From JADGNF01 sp964582085 (GTDB lineage Archaea; Thermoproteota; Bathyarchaeia; Bathyarchaeales; Bathycorpusculaceae), in assembly GCA_964582085.1 (NCBI GenBank), contig CAZOPV010000017.1, positions 94,563 through 158,562 of the forward strand: 64,000 nt of DNA, read 5' to 3'. Both the position numbers and the translations under genes were made by a program. The notes beneath the pieces are model-generated. The model did no database searches. It worked only from the letters and a program-made list of their open reading frames with translations, and was not told the DNA's origin. Positions 36,143 through 45,306 of this stretch are shown piece after piece. Numbering within the stretch: the first letter of the stretch is position 1; every line of letters starts with the position of its first letter.

Positions 36143-36396
36143 ATGTTTCGCATGCAGGTGGCATTCTCTTACACGGATTTGAGTTCTGAGGATCGCGTCC
36201 TTTCAACTATTGTCTCTTGGCTTATTCCTACCTTAAATAGGTTGACTTTCCTGAAACCTACGCAGTTGCGTGGAACATCAAACCCCCGGAAATTGGAAAA
36301 GCTTATTTCAACCAACCCAGAAATATCCTATCACAGTGCCTCAAATGTTGAAAACAAACAACATGGAAGAGGCAGACTGGAAAGGCACCGCAACTT

Positions 36397-36423
36397 CAGG
36401 GTCGAATCGCACCCCCTGCACCA
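36397..36423 (+). other. Degenerate tRNA 3' end, candidate attR
   Basis: The 27 bases ending CCCCTGCACCA match the T-arm and acceptor 3' end of tRNA-Leu (20363-20389) at 20 positions without gaps, including the last 11. The T-stem no longer pairs and no matching 5' acceptor strand is found upstream, so it is not a working tRNA. A displaced tRNA 3' end 16 kb from an intact tRNA-integrase junction fits the far end of an old integrated island. Confidence 0.4.
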
Positions 36424-36513
36424 ATAAAGTCTTATTTACTGCAACTTCACTATCACAGATGGATTAGTATGCAAACTTGAACAGAAACTGAAAACAGACT
36501 AAAACAGGAACTC

Positions 36514-36855
36514 TTGGCTGAAATCCAAAACTTGGAGAACAACTATGCATTATTAAACAGCTATCTAGCAGGGAAAGAATACGACGCAACGCAAATTAGG
36601 GGCACCCTGCAAGTTTTTAAAGACAGCCTCAGCCGCGCCAGCGCCTATCTTCTAACGCTCTACAATTTAAAGGGGCAACGAATCAAAATTCCATGGGAAC
36701 CTCTGTTTACAAATTTAGACCACGCACTGGCAACCATGGAGCTTGCGCCCTCAGTCAAGCTTAGAACAGCAGTTCAGCTAGCGTTGAACATGGCTGAGCC
36801 GAAAATTGAGCAGGTCATGTCTTACATGGTGAACCTTAAAGAATTCCTCAAATAA
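36514..36855 (+). CDS. Hypothetical helical protein
   Basis: A 113-aa, largely alpha-helical, soluble protein (starts MAEIQNLENNYALLNSYL). The TTG start has AGGA 4 bases upstream. No cysteine, signal or membrane segment. It is the first intact gene after the putative island end. No family recognised. Confidence 0.65.
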   Translation: MAEIQNLENNYALLNSYLAGKEYDATQIRGTLQVFKDSLSRASAYLLTLYNLKGQRIKIPWEPLFTNLDHALATMELAPSVKLRTAVQLALNMAEPKIEQVMSYMVNLKEFLK

Positions 36856-36945
36856 AGGGGGCTCCAAAAACCTCGTTTTGCATTATCCACCCCTTGTTTT
36901 TAGAAAACCATAAAAGCTAACGTCAACCATTAGGGGTGATTGCAT

Positions 36946-37719
36946 ATGAATAGGAAATTGACACCAGCCATAATCACCTTAACTTTAGTGTGCGTTGGCT
37001 TAATTGGACATGTCTTCGCGCAAACTGAAACACCTATTTCAGGGGTTAACGTTGGAGACTACTTTACTTTCAACGTAACTAGCCAGTGGAGCACCACCAA
37101 CGCAAGCGCCACTGTGCCTCCTTATCTTTTGGAGATTAACAAAACCGCATACTACAAAGTCATGATTTCCTCTGTAATAGGCCCCAACGTTTCAGCCACA
37201 AACGTTTGGCACTTCAACAACGACACTGAAATAAACTCGCTAGTCGTGATGGATGTTGAAACACGAGAAATGTACTTTATGAATGGATTCCAAGGATTTT
37301 GCAAAGCTAACCTCACCGCCGGAGAACCACTGTATTCAGGCATCACTGATTCACCAACCATAAACGAGACGATAAGCCGCAATTATGCCAGTGGCCCAAG
37401 AGAAACAAACGTTGTTAGTTTCAGTTACCCCGTTGCCGACTTCTACAACACCACCGAAGGCACCGAAACATTAACTTTCTACATCGACAAGATAACAGGT
37501 GTTTTCGTAGAACGCATCGTTCACACAGAATTCCCTGATCAAACAGGCACTGAAACATGGAAATTAACGGAAACAAACCGTTGGACAGTGAGCGCTTCCG
37601 CTGAAACATTGCCGCCTTCGCTGTTGCCGATTATCTCTGTGATAGTGGTCATTATAGTAGTCGTTGTTGCCGCTGCCTTTTTGACTAAAAAAAGAAAGAA
37701 AAAGAAAAAGCGCCTCTAA
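36946..37719 (+). CDS. Secreted, C-terminally anchored protein of unknown function
   Basis: About 257 aa. An N-terminal signal peptide (residues about 5-26, ending GHVFAQ) leads to an extracellular beta-rich domain with many Asn-x-Ser/Thr sites. Then comes a single C-terminal membrane helix (LLPIISVIVVIIVVVVAAAF) and a basic cytoplasmic tail (KKRKKKKKRL). The ATG at 36946 is preceded by GGGGTGA. This layout is typical of Bathyarchaeia-like surface proteins. No enzyme motif visible. Confidence 0.8.
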   Translation: MNRKLTPAIITLTLVCVGLIGHVFAQTETPISGVNVGDYFTFNVTSQWSTTNASATVPPYLLEINKTAYYKVMISSVIGPNVSATNVWHFNNDTEINSLVVMDVETREMYFMNGFQGFCKANLTAGEPLYSGITDSPTINETISRNYASGPRETNVVSFSYPVADFYNTTEGTETLTFYIDKITGVFVERIVHTEFPDQTGTETWKLTETNRWTVSASAETLPPSLLPIISVIVVIIVVVVAAAFLTKKRKKKKKRL

Positions 37720-37911
37720 ACTAAAACCTCACTTCTTCTTTCACTTACTTGTCTGCCAAATCATCAAATGGAAATTACTCGTTTTTAATTGCACACCTTT
37801 TTGGCGGTTAAGTAATAAAACTTAAGCATATGTATAAACAGAGAAAAAAACGAATTAACGCTTAAGACAAGAAGCAAAAAACATCAAACAAAAAAATGGA
37901 AAAAAGGATAG

Positions 37912-38229
37912 CTAATATTCTTCCATCTGATAAAGGTCAACACCCAAATCGATGCGCAGTTGCTCTTCATGTTGATTAGACGCTTCAAGGTCATACAGTT
38001 TATGCAGAGCTGTCCCCAATCCTGACACACCAGCAAGTTTTGCCTCAGCCACCGTGACTTTGAGTTTACCCTTTGAAACAGGCGCAACCGTGTTAATATG
38101 TTCACCACAGAGCGACAGAGAGGCATTAGGCACAACCTCGCTCACTATTGGGCTTACTTGACCGTCTTCGGTCACAGTTACATGACACTTGAGCAAAGCT
38201 TCATCTACAGTAGGAACATGTTTAGTCAA
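37912..38229 (-). CDS. Hypothetical protein coupled to an RHH regulator
   Basis: A 105-aa soluble acidic protein. The TTG start overlaps the stop of the upstream RHH gene (TTGACTAA, 8-base overlap) and has GGAGG as ribosome site, so the two are surely translated together. It has two cysteines and no recognised domain. A role as the RHH protein's partner is an inference from the coupling. Confidence 0.75.
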   Translation of the reverse strand: MTKHVPTVDEALLKCHVTVTEDGQVSPIVSEVVPNASLSLCGEHINTVAPVSKGKLKVTVAEAKLAGVSGLGTALHKLYDLEASNQHEEQLRIDLGVDLYQMEEY

Positions 38230-38377
38230 CGCCTTTTCGCCTCCACACTTCAGTGCTTATCAAATCTCGAATTGCCACACGGATAGCCTCAGCTCTATTT
38301 GGGTAGAAACATTCGTCCACGAGTTGATCTAAAGCTTTAATATACGTTTCAGGAAGATACAATGTGATTAGCTTCAT
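38222..38377 (-). CDS. Ribbon-helix-helix regulator (CopG/Arc-type), 51 aa
   Basis: A 51-aa protein read on the minus strand. MKLITLYLPETYIKALDQLV has the beta strand and first helix of an RHH fold; RAEAIRVAIRDLI is the conserved second helix with the turn before it. It should bind DNA as a dimer. Its 3' end overlaps the next gene by 8 bases. A 23-bp near-perfect palindrome at 38444-38466, just upstream of its TATA box, is a candidate operator. Confidence 0.8.
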   Translation of the reverse strand: MKLITLYLPETYIKALDQLVDECFYPNRAEAIRVAIRDLISTEVWRRKGVD

Positions 38378-38443
38378 CCCGACTTATCCCTCAGTGAACT
38401 ACACAGAGCCATGTCGTCAGTTATACTTCTATATATCATTTGG

Positions 38444-38466
38444 CAAATATGTTAATAACATGTTTG
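38444..38466. promoter_or_regulatory. Near-perfect 23-bp palindrome, candidate RHH operator
   Basis: The two 11-base arms are CAAATATGTTA and TAACATGTTTG around a central A, with one mismatch. It lies between the divergent RHH gene (start 38377) and the methylthiotransferase gene (start 38587). It is next to a TATA-like element read toward the RHH gene (TGATATATAG, about 38427-38436). The position suits autoregulation, possibly also control of the divergent gene. Confidence 0.55.
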
Positions 38467-38586
38467 TTCCACAATTTATAAATATTTAAAAAGCTACATT
38501 GCACATTCCTGTATAAAACTGCCAAAGGGAACCTGCAGGTTTTTATTGATTACTTTATGTTTCTAATTGGATAGGAAGATATCACA

Positions 38587-39876
38587 ATGCGGGTTTTCCT
38601 GCGCAACTTTGGATGCAGCTCCAACTTGGCAGACGGCGAAGTTTTAGCAGGTTGCTTAACGTCTGCAGGTTTTACGCTGGTAAACTCTGAGAACGATGCT
38701 GAAGTAGTAATCTACAACAGTTGCGCAGTAAAAGGTCCAACAGAAAACCGCATCATTAACGCTTTAAAGCATATTCCCCGCGGACGGAAAATTGTAGTTA
38801 CAGGGTGTTTACCCCTAATCAGTTTTGAACGACTTTCACGGGAAATCCAGTTCGACGGCGTTGCTGGACCGGCTATAGGCAAAAATATAGTAGAAGTTGT
38901 GCAGCGCGTTGTAAAAGGTGAAAAAGTAGTGGCGTTAGCTGACGCTTTAACCACTCAACCTCCATTGGATCTGCCCCGAACTCAAACAAACGCGGTAGTC
39001 AGCGTAATCCCCGTAAACTATGGTTGCTTGGGCTCTTGCGCCTACTGCTGTGTTATTCACGCAAGAGGGCGCCTACGCAGTTACCCAATAAGCGCAATCA
39101 CGGAGCGAGTAAAGGCGGATTTGTCTTCAGGAACAAAAGAGTTCTGGATAACCAGCCAAGATACCGCATGCTACGGCAGAGACATAGGCACAAACATTGC
39201 AGGGCTTCTGCACATATTAAGTCGAATTGAAGGCGATTTTCACATCCGAGTAGGAATGATGACGCCCAACATTGTTTCACCGATTTTGCCTCAGGTTATT
39301 GAGGCGTTTAGTAGCCCTAAAGTTTACAAGTTTGTGCATTTGCCTGTGCAAGCGGGTGATGATGAGATCCTCAAAAAAATGCGGCGCTGTTACACAGCAA
39401 AAGAGTTCAAAGATATTGTCGCACAGTTTAAGAAGGCGTTTCCACAGTTGACATTGAGTACTGACGTGATTTGTGGTTTTCCAGGCGAAAGCTCTGAGGC
39501 CTTTGAGAAAACTCTGGATCTTCTGAAAGAAGTGAAACCTGACGTTGTAAATGTCTCCAAGTTTTTTGCCAGACCTAAAACAGCTGCGCTAAAAATGAAA
39601 GAAGAGTTTGTGGAACGCAATGAAATCAAGCGGCGAAGTATTCTCGCAGCGCAGCTCGCGAAAAAAATAGCGTTGGAAAGAAACCAGCAATGGCTCGGCT
39701 GGAGAGGGGAAATTCTTGTAAACGAGAAAGGTAAAGTGCAGAATTCATGGGTTGGTCGAAATTTTGCCTACAAACCGATAACTGTTATTTCAGGAAAAGA
39801 GGACTTGCTGGGTAAAACCGTGCGGGTTAAAATTGTAAATGCTTTCCCGACTCATCTTTCAGCAATAATTGAGTAA
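38587..39876 (+). CDS. tRNA t6A37 methylthiotransferase (MtaB-like radical SAM)
   Basis: A 429-aa radical-SAM enzyme that adds a methylthio group to t6A37 in tRNAs reading ANN codons. The UPF0004 domain has FLRNFGCSSNLADGE with cluster cysteines at the N-terminus. The radical-SAM cysteines are Cys147, Cys151 and Cys154 in YGCLGSCAYC. LPVQAGDDEILKKMRR is conserved in the family. A TRAM-like RNA-binding domain forms the last 60 residues. Length and motif set fit the archaeal/eukaryotic CDKAL1-type branch. Confidence 0.92.
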   Translation: MRVFLRNFGCSSNLADGEVLAGCLTSAGFTLVNSENDAEVVIYNSCAVKGPTENRIINALKHIPRGRKIVVTGCLPLISFERLSREIQFDGVAGPAIGKNIVEVVQRVVKGEKVVALADALTTQPPLDLPRTQTNAVVSVIPVNYGCLGSCAYCCVIHARGRLRSYPISAITERVKADLSSGTKEFWITSQDTACYGRDIGTNIAGLLHILSRIEGDFHIRVGMMTPNIVSPILPQVIEAFSSPKVYKFVHLPVQAGDDEILKKMRRCYTAKEFKDIVAQFKKAFPQLTLSTDVICGFPGESSEAFEKTLDLLKEVKPDVVNVSKFFARPKTAALKMKEEFVERNEIKRRSILAAQLAKKIALERNQQWLGWRGEILVNEKGKVQNSWVGRNFAYKPITVISGKEDLLGKTVRVKIVNAFPTHLSAIIE

Positions 39877-39919
39877 ACACAAATTTTTAGCCATTTTTAA
39901 AGACCATTATTCACCCAAG

Positions 39920-41728
39920 CTAAGAACGAGAGGAGGTTTCAAAACGTGTTATGACCCATTTTCCGCCTCGTTCTTCAACATGTAAGGTTACCTTATCTGA
40001 AGGCTTTGTTGCTAGAAGCAGGTTCCATTGTAAGGGGGTCAGGTCTTGCGGGGTAGCCTCCACCCAGGGGTATGTCGCGTCGTCAAGGTTTAGCACTATA
40101 TGTGTGGTGCCATCTTTTACGTAGTCGTATTTCCCCAGAACGGTAGCGTTGAATTCAACTTGAGTGGCAGGCGCCGCGCCAAATAGGCTAACGAAATTCT
40201 GGCGGGTTTCTCTAACAATATCTGCGCTTGCTACACCCTCAGGATTTATGGATAAAGCAATTTTATTGGTATCTAAAGCATCTACAATTGCGAAACCAGC
40301 TAAGTAAATGGTTTCGTCAGTTTCTCCACTCTCTTCATACCAGTAAACTGGGACATACCATGCAAGACGGTGATTTCCAACCGAAGTTTCAATAGTATAA
40401 AGCAGAGGCATCGTAGCATCGTAACTACCTGCTGCAGGCTTAGGTAACCGACCTTCAACTAGACCTTCAGCGGTGGTGCCTGAGATGTAGTTTGCTTGTC
40501 TAAAATCGTAGAAAAATATGCCCTCACGTGTCGCCTTGAAAACACCAGACAAAGTGCGCTGGTTTCCCACCGGATTAACACATACAAGAGCCACAACATC
40601 TGAGGTTTCAGGGTCAACTATGTAACGAGTGTCTTCAGTAATCTGGAAACGATCGCGGCTGGGAGCCAAAAACCAAAGGAAGCCACCAGCCCAATAGTCA
40701 AAACCGCTTCCCCGCTTGAAGCTCCCCATTTCATTGATCATGTTTTCTAGCCAGTCCTCATCGTAAACTTGAGTCATCCATGTTGGAACATCGGCCATCG
40801 CAGAAGGCTCATACTGCAACGCACCTTGAGAATTGTAAGCTAGAGGTGTGGAGTAGCGTCTGATTAGGTCAAAACCCACTTCGTAACGAGTCACCACGTA
40901 TAGTGGGTTATTAATATTCTGATTCCAAGTCAAATAAGCCACTCCATAGGTCTTTGACATATCATCTAAGTAGTTACGGAAGGGAACATTACGGTCAAAC
41001 CATAGTCCTCTACCAAGGTTGAATTCGCTGTGCAGTATAGTCGGCGGAGCAGTTGGGTCTGTTGCATCAACTATAACAAAACCCTTCACGTAATTCTCAG
41101 CGATTATATTGGTTGAAGCTATGGCGGCTACCCAAACCAAATTACCTTCAGGAGTTTTAGTTATTTGGCAATCTAAAACCTGGGTGTTGCTTCCAAATTC
41201 AGACATGTGCCTCCTCGCAATTGAGGTGGCAAGTTCCTCTGTGACCAAGCGAACCATGCTGTCAGGGATCGTGCCTGTTAAAGGTAAACCCGTGCCTGCT
41301 TGTATAAAACCGTTAAAGTATGAGGCATTAGATACCCTCTGAACTTGCCCATAAACTAAAATTGAACAGGCAGAAAACAGGAATAGCCCAATGAAAAGCA
41401 AAGAAAAAAACGCGCGTTTATGCTTGAAGACGACTTTTCCCCTGGAGCGACGCTCAAAGCTGGAAAATTGCTGCGATCCTTCATAACTTAGTGAACTAAG
41501 AGAAAAGGTATACTCAATGAATGCCACCAGCGACCTAGAAAATAATAACACATAGATGAATATGCTCAGTGGTGTCTGTGAAAACACATTTGAAATGAAA
41601 AGGAACAGCCCAATGAGGAGCGATACCAGCCGCCAAGCAGAGGTCGGCTTAAATTTTCGGGGCGGTATGGGCATATACCACAAAACAACCCATACTATCA
41701 AAAACAGAAGCAAAGTCAATTTAATCAT
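39920..41728 (-). CDS. Large membrane-anchored surface protein of unknown function
   Basis: A 602-aa protein. Four hydrophobic segments lie in the first 130 residues (about 3-20, 31-48, 52-72, 108-128). An extracytoplasmic region of about 470 residues follows, with many aromatic/Asp-rich turns (for example RYEVGFDLIRRYSTPLAYN). The last 60 residues look like a small beta-barrel (VTLHVEERGGKWVITRF). No catalytic motif recognised. It lies between the methylthiotransferase and the MTA-salvage genes. Confidence 0.75.
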   Translation of the reverse strand: MIKLTLLLFLIVWVVLWYMPIPPRKFKPTSAWRLVSLLIGLFLFISNVFSQTPLSIFIYVLLFSRSLVAFIEYTFSLSSLSYEGSQQFSSFERRSRGKVVFKHKRAFFSLLFIGLFLFSACSILVYGQVQRVSNASYFNGFIQAGTGLPLTGTIPDSMVRLVTEELATSIARRHMSEFGSNTQVLDCQITKTPEGNLVWVAAIASTNIIAENYVKGFVIVDATDPTAPPTILHSEFNLGRGLWFDRNVPFRNYLDDMSKTYGVAYLTWNQNINNPLYVVTRYEVGFDLIRRYSTPLAYNSQGALQYEPSAMADVPTWMTQVYDEDWLENMINEMGSFKRGSGFDYWAGGFLWFLAPSRDRFQITEDTRYIVDPETSDVVALVCVNPVGNQRTLSGVFKATREGIFFYDFRQANYISGTTAEGLVEGRLPKPAAGSYDATMPLLYTIETSVGNHRLAWYVPVYWYEESGETDETIYLAGFAIVDALDTNKIALSINPEGVASADIVRETRQNFVSLFGAAPATQVEFNATVLGKYDYVKDGTTHIVLNLDDATYPWVEATPQDLTPLQWNLLLATKPSDKVTLHVEERGGKWVITRFETSSRS

Positions 41729-41787
41729 CCGCTATCTTATAGCATTACAGGATATTTAAGAATTAAAAAACTGTAAAAAAGAGGGGA

Positions 41788-42312
41788 TTACCCTTTAGTG
41801 TTGGCGTATTTTACCAGAGAGAAAATTTCGTATTTGTCACCAAGAGTTTTTCTACCTGAAAGATACTCCAATTCAATTAAGAAGCCTACGCCTACAATTT
41901 TTCCGCCGAGTTTCTCAACAAGGTCTATATTTGCTTTGACAGTTCCTCCCGTAGCAAGCAAATCATCAATAATCAAAACTTTTTGTCCCTTAACTATAGC
42001 GTCATCGTGAATTTCTATCGTGTCTTTTTCGTATTCTTTCTGATAGGTAAGCTCAACACATTTTGAGGGAAGTTTACCTTTCTTGCGCACCGGAACAAAA
42101 CCTACCCCAAGTGCATAAGCCAACGCAGCACCTATGATGAAGCCACGGGCCTCGTTTGAGACAATGATGTCTATGTCTTTGTTTTTATAGTGTTCAACTA
42201 ACTTGTCGATGGCTTCTTTGAAGGCCTGCTTGTCTTTCAATAGGGGTGTTATGTCCCAGAAAACTACACCTTTGAATTCAGGTATCCTCCTTATTTTTGC
42301 TTTTAAATCCAT
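41788..42312 (-). CDS. apt: Adenine phosphoribosyltransferase
   Basis: A 174-aa type I PRTase forming AMP from adenine and PRPP. The PRPP motif VLIIDDLLATGGT (about residues 111-123) and ARGFIIGAALA are diagnostic. RIPEFKGVVFWDITPLL at the N-terminus is typical of APRT. It lies 12 bases downstream of the methylthioadenosine phosphorylase gene, whose product is adenine, so the pair forms a salvage operon. Confidence 0.94.
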   Translation of the reverse strand: MDLKAKIRRIPEFKGVVFWDITPLLKDKQAFKEAIDKLVEHYKNKDIDIIVSNEARGFIIGAALAYALGVGFVPVRKKGKLPSKCVELTYQKEYEKDTIEIHDDAIVKGQKVLIIDDLLATGGTVKANIDLVEKLGGKIVGVGFLIELEYLSGRKTLGDKYEIFSLVKYANTKG

Positions 42313-42324
42313 TTTGTTTCCTCC

Positions 42325-43110
42325 TCAAACCAGAGCGTTTCTTAACGCTTCTCTACAAACACAGTTGCGCTCTTTAGGCAGAACGGCTACGGTATCAACT
42401 ATTATACGCTTGACCTTCTCGATGTTCGCCTTCATAGTTTTCACAATTTCTTCAGCGCTTACAGGGTGGTCTTTCCAGCAGTCATAGTCCGTGACTGTGG
42501 CAATTGAAGCGTAACATAACTCTGCCTCTCTTGCCAAAACACATTCGGGAACCATCGTCATGCCCACTACATCGGCGCCCCACTGTTGAAACATCCTAGA
42601 TTCAGCCTTGGTGGAGAAACGTGGACCCTCGATGCAAACATATGTTCCTGTGGGATGAGCTTTTATGCTTGCATTTTTTGCAACAGCTATAAAGGTTTTC
42701 CTGATTTCGGGACACATCGGTTCAGCCACTGAGATGTGGCAAACTTTATCTCCAGTGTAAAATGACTGCTCCCTTCTCGTTGTTCTATCTATAAATTGAT
42801 CCACAAACACAATGTCGCCCGGCATATACTCTTCTTTTAAGGAACCAACTGTTGAAACAGCCAAAACACGCGTAACTCCAAGTTTCTTGAAAGCATACAT
42901 GTTCGCCCTAGAATTCACGTCAGTAGGTCTTATGGTATGTCTCCGCCCATGCCTTGGCAGAAAAGCCACACTTCTGCCAGCTAACTCGCCGACGATAAAA
43001 GAGTCAGAGGGCACGCCATAAGGGGTGTTGACGTCTACTTCTTGGGCATTTTTGAGAAGTTGGGGGTCGTAGAGACCAGTTCCGCCTATAATTCCTATTT
43101 CTGCCTGCAT
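42325..43110 (-). CDS. mtnP: S-methyl-5'-thioadenosine phosphorylase
   Basis: A 261-aa PNP/MTAP-family enzyme splitting methylthioadenosine into adenine and 5-methylthioribose 1-phosphate. IIGGTGLYDP holds the phosphate-binding loop. LPRHGRRHTIRP and EGPRFSTKAESRMFQ are signature blocks. VTDYDCW near the C-terminus carries the two Asp that favour 6-aminopurines. The next gene, apt, recycles the adenine. Confidence 0.93.
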   Translation of the reverse strand: MQAEIGIIGGTGLYDPQLLKNAQEVDVNTPYGVPSDSFIVGELAGRSVAFLPRHGRRHTIRPTDVNSRANMYAFKKLGVTRVLAVSTVGSLKEEYMPGDIVFVDQFIDRTTRREQSFYTGDKVCHISVAEPMCPEIRKTFIAVAKNASIKAHPTGTYVCIEGPRFSTKAESRMFQQWGADVVGMTMVPECVLAREAELCYASIATVTDYDCWKDHPVSAEEIVKTMKANIEKVKRIIVDTVAVLPKERNCVCREALRNALV

Positions 43111-43210
43111 GAAAACTCTACTGAGAGTTTTTACCTTATAAAAATAACGGACAATGAAACAAAACAGGAAAAACGTGCCATTTTAGAAATATAAAAAGTA
43201 AAGGATAAAA

Positions 43211-44473
43211 TTAGACTACGGCAGACTTCGTTGTTGTTCGGCTACCGACGGTAAGCTTCAGATCCAAAGTCTGGTTGCTTCTGAATAGAGTAATAGTAAT
43301 TACGTCTCCAGGTGCAGTGTGCTCCTCTAGGTAGGTTAAGAGATCATCCAAATTTGTGATTTTTACTCCATTAATTGCAACGATTATGTCGCCACCAATA
43401 ATTACTGTTTGTCCTCCAACGACAATTTGATGGGTACCGCCACGCAGCCCCGCCGCCGCTGCTGGACCACCAGCTGTAACAGTGGCAATAAGCCAACCAT
43501 AGGTCACGTTGGCGCCTATAGCCTTAGCGATATCAAAATTCATGTCAATTCCTGAGGCACCTATGGTTGGATGCTTGTCATAGTAGCCCTCTTTGACTAT
43601 CAAAGAGATTTCTCTTAGTATTGTGCTGGAGGGGATAGCGAAACCTAAACCTTGAGAATTGCTTACAATCGCGGTAGTTATACCTACAACCTGGCCATCG
43701 TAATTTAGAAGGGGACCACCCGAGTTTCCAGCGTTGATGGGAGTAGTCGTCTGTATGACGTTAGCGATGGGGTAGCCGCCGGATAAGTCTTCACTTATTG
43801 TTCTGCCTAACGCACTAACTATGCCCGTAGTCATTGTTCCAGCTAAGCCGTAGGGACCACCAACCGCAATCAAATAGTCACCAACACTCAATGTAGAAGA
43901 ATCAACGATTTCCAGAGGAATTAGTTCATTTGGAGGTGCTTCAGTTGAAAGCACAGCAAGATCAGCATAGGGATCAGCCCCCAAAACCGTCGCCGCGTAT
44001 GCGTTGCCGTTTATGAAAGTTACACTGATATTTTGCACATCCTGTACAACGTGATTGTTTGTTATAACTACCATTTGACCCTCAAAGTTGTAGACAAATC
44101 CTGAACCTTGAATAGACGAATAGTATGCTCGACGGAATATGTCGTACTGCACAGTTAAGCCTCGGATGACTACCACGGAATCTTTGATTTGGTCATATAG
44201 TTGGGGAAGTGAAACGTTTTCACCCATAACATAGGTCGTGTTGGAGTAAGAGACAGAGGTAGCTTTCTGAGATGACAAATTATCTAGTTTTGTCTGAAAA
44301 GCAGTCTGCAGTTCCTCAATTTTTCCATTAAGCGTAACGTAGCTTACTGAAGAACCAATTACTCCACCTGCAACTAAACCAACAAAAAGAAGACTAACTA
44401 AAATTACTGAAGAAAAACGATTTCTTTTAGGTGGTGGAGGTGTAACTGACTGGGGAATATTTGATGACTCCAT
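43211..44473 (-). CDS. Membrane-anchored HtrA/DegP-type serine protease with PDZ domain
   Basis: A 420-aa protein. A membrane anchor lies at residues about 22-46. A trypsin-like domain follows with the complete triad His141 (TNNHVVQ), Asp171 (YADLAVL) and Ser251 (NAGNSGGPLL). A PDZ domain (about 320-405, GGDIIVAINGVKITNLDDL) closes it. It acts outside the membrane as a quality-control protease. It overlaps the stop of the ABC ATPase gene by one base, so it is part of an ABC exporter operon. Confidence 0.93.
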   Translation of the reverse strand: MESSNIPQSVTPPPPKRNRFSSVILVSLLFVGLVAGGVIGSSVSYVTLNGKIEELQTAFQTKLDNLSSQKATSVSYSNTTYVMGENVSLPQLYDQIKDSVVVIRGLTVQYDIFRRAYYSSIQGSGFVYNFEGQMVVITNNHVVQDVQNISVTFINGNAYAATVLGADPYADLAVLSTEAPPNELIPLEIVDSSTLSVGDYLIAVGGPYGLAGTMTTGIVSALGRTISEDLSGGYPIANVIQTTTPINAGNSGGPLLNYDGQVVGITTAIVSNSQGLGFAIPSSTILREISLIVKEGYYDKHPTIGASGIDMNFDIAKAIGANVTYGWLIATVTAGGPAAAAGLRGGTHQIVVGGQTVIIGGDIIVAINGVKITNLDDLLTYLEEHTAPGDVITITLFRSNQTLDLKLTVGSRTTTKSAVV

Positions 44474-45306
44474 TAATCTTCAACCTCCTCTTCAAATGGT
44501 GAATCAGGATGATCTTTCATTTTTGAAACATAACTTTTCCCACAGTTTGGACATCTCGCCTCAGCAGTTTGTAGTTTGTTACCACAGTTGGGGCACACAA
44601 GTTTCTTTGCTAAGTGAACACCATTCTTTTCCCGTATTATTTTTCCCGCACTCAGAAAAAGCATCCGTTCAGTAAATGAAGCCACTTGGCCGTCATGAGT
44701 AACCACAATTATTGTGGTTCCCCGAGTGAGATTTAAGTTAGCGAGCAACTTTACGATCTCTTGTTTGTTTTTATTGTCCAAGTTTCCTGTAGGCTCATCA
44801 GCCAAAATAATAGCAGGGTCATTCGCTAAGGCACGTGCAATAGCAACTCGTTGCTGTTCGCCAGCACTCAACCTCTGCGGGCGGTGCTCTTCTCTTCCAG
44901 ATAAGCCAACCATAGCTAACAATTCTTTAGCTTTGCTTTTTCGTTCACTCTTTGATTTTCCGTTATTTTCCATAGGTAACTCAACGTTTTCTCGAGCATT
45001 CAAATAGGGTAATAAGTTGAAACTTTGAAAAACAAAACCAATTTTGTTTTTTCGAATTTTACAGAGTTCAGACTCAGGTAAGTCTACAACAGACATATTG
45101 TCCAAGATTACTTTACCATTGGTTGGTTTGTCTATGCAACCCAGTACGTTCAGCAAAGTAGTTTTTCCTGAACCAGAGGGACCCATAATTGCCACGAACT
45201 CGCCTTTTTTCACTTGCAAGTTAATATTTGAAAGGGCATAGACGCGACGCTTTCCATCAGTATATATTTTTGTCAACCCCTCAGCTTTCAAAACTGCCTC
45301 ACTCAT
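44473..45306 (-). CDS. ABC transporter ATPase (LolD/MacB type) with C-terminal zinc ribbon
   Basis: A 277-aa ATPase. Walker A GPSGSGKTT lies near residues 42-50, Q-loop VFQSFNLLP follows, signature LSAGEQQRVA, Walker B IILADEP, and switch His in VVTHD. After the ATPase core comes a double zinc knuckle (CPNCGNKLQTAEARCPNCG, about residues 238-256) and an acidic tail. The zinc ribbon is not part of the usual LolD family and may bind a partner. It overlaps the permease gene by 8 bases. Confidence 0.92.
   Translation of the reverse strand: MSEAVLKAEGLTKIYTDGKRRVYALSNINLQVKKGEFVAIMGPSGSGKTTLLNVLGCIDKPTNGKVILDNMSVVDLPESELCKIRKNKIGFVFQSFNLLPYLNARENVELPMENNGKSKSERKSKAKELLAMVGLSGREEHRPQRLSAGEQQRVAIARALANDPAIILADEPTGNLDNKNKQEIVKLLANLNLTRGTTIIVVTHDGQVASFTERMLFLSAGKIIREKNGVHLAKKLVCPNCGNKLQTAEARCPNCGKSYVSKMKDHPDSPFEEEVED

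Larger units (their letters stand above)
35650..36513. other. Long region without a confident gene
   Basis: This stretch separates the transposase remnant from the next real gene. It holds a short minus-strand coding-like remnant (35987-36142) and a degenerate tRNA 3' end (36397-36423). A plus-strand frame at 35984-36427 looks non-coding. The mixture of fragments is what one expects at the edge of an old insertion. Confidence 0.5.

Noticed and set aside
36397..36423. A functional tRNA gene
   Set aside because: Only the 3' end is tRNA-like, the T-stem does not pair and no 5' acceptor strand is found; kept as a remnant only.
35984..36427. A 147-codon plus-strand frame
   Set aside because: Low-complexity, no family look, overlaps a better minus-strand remnant, and ends in the tRNA-like sequence.
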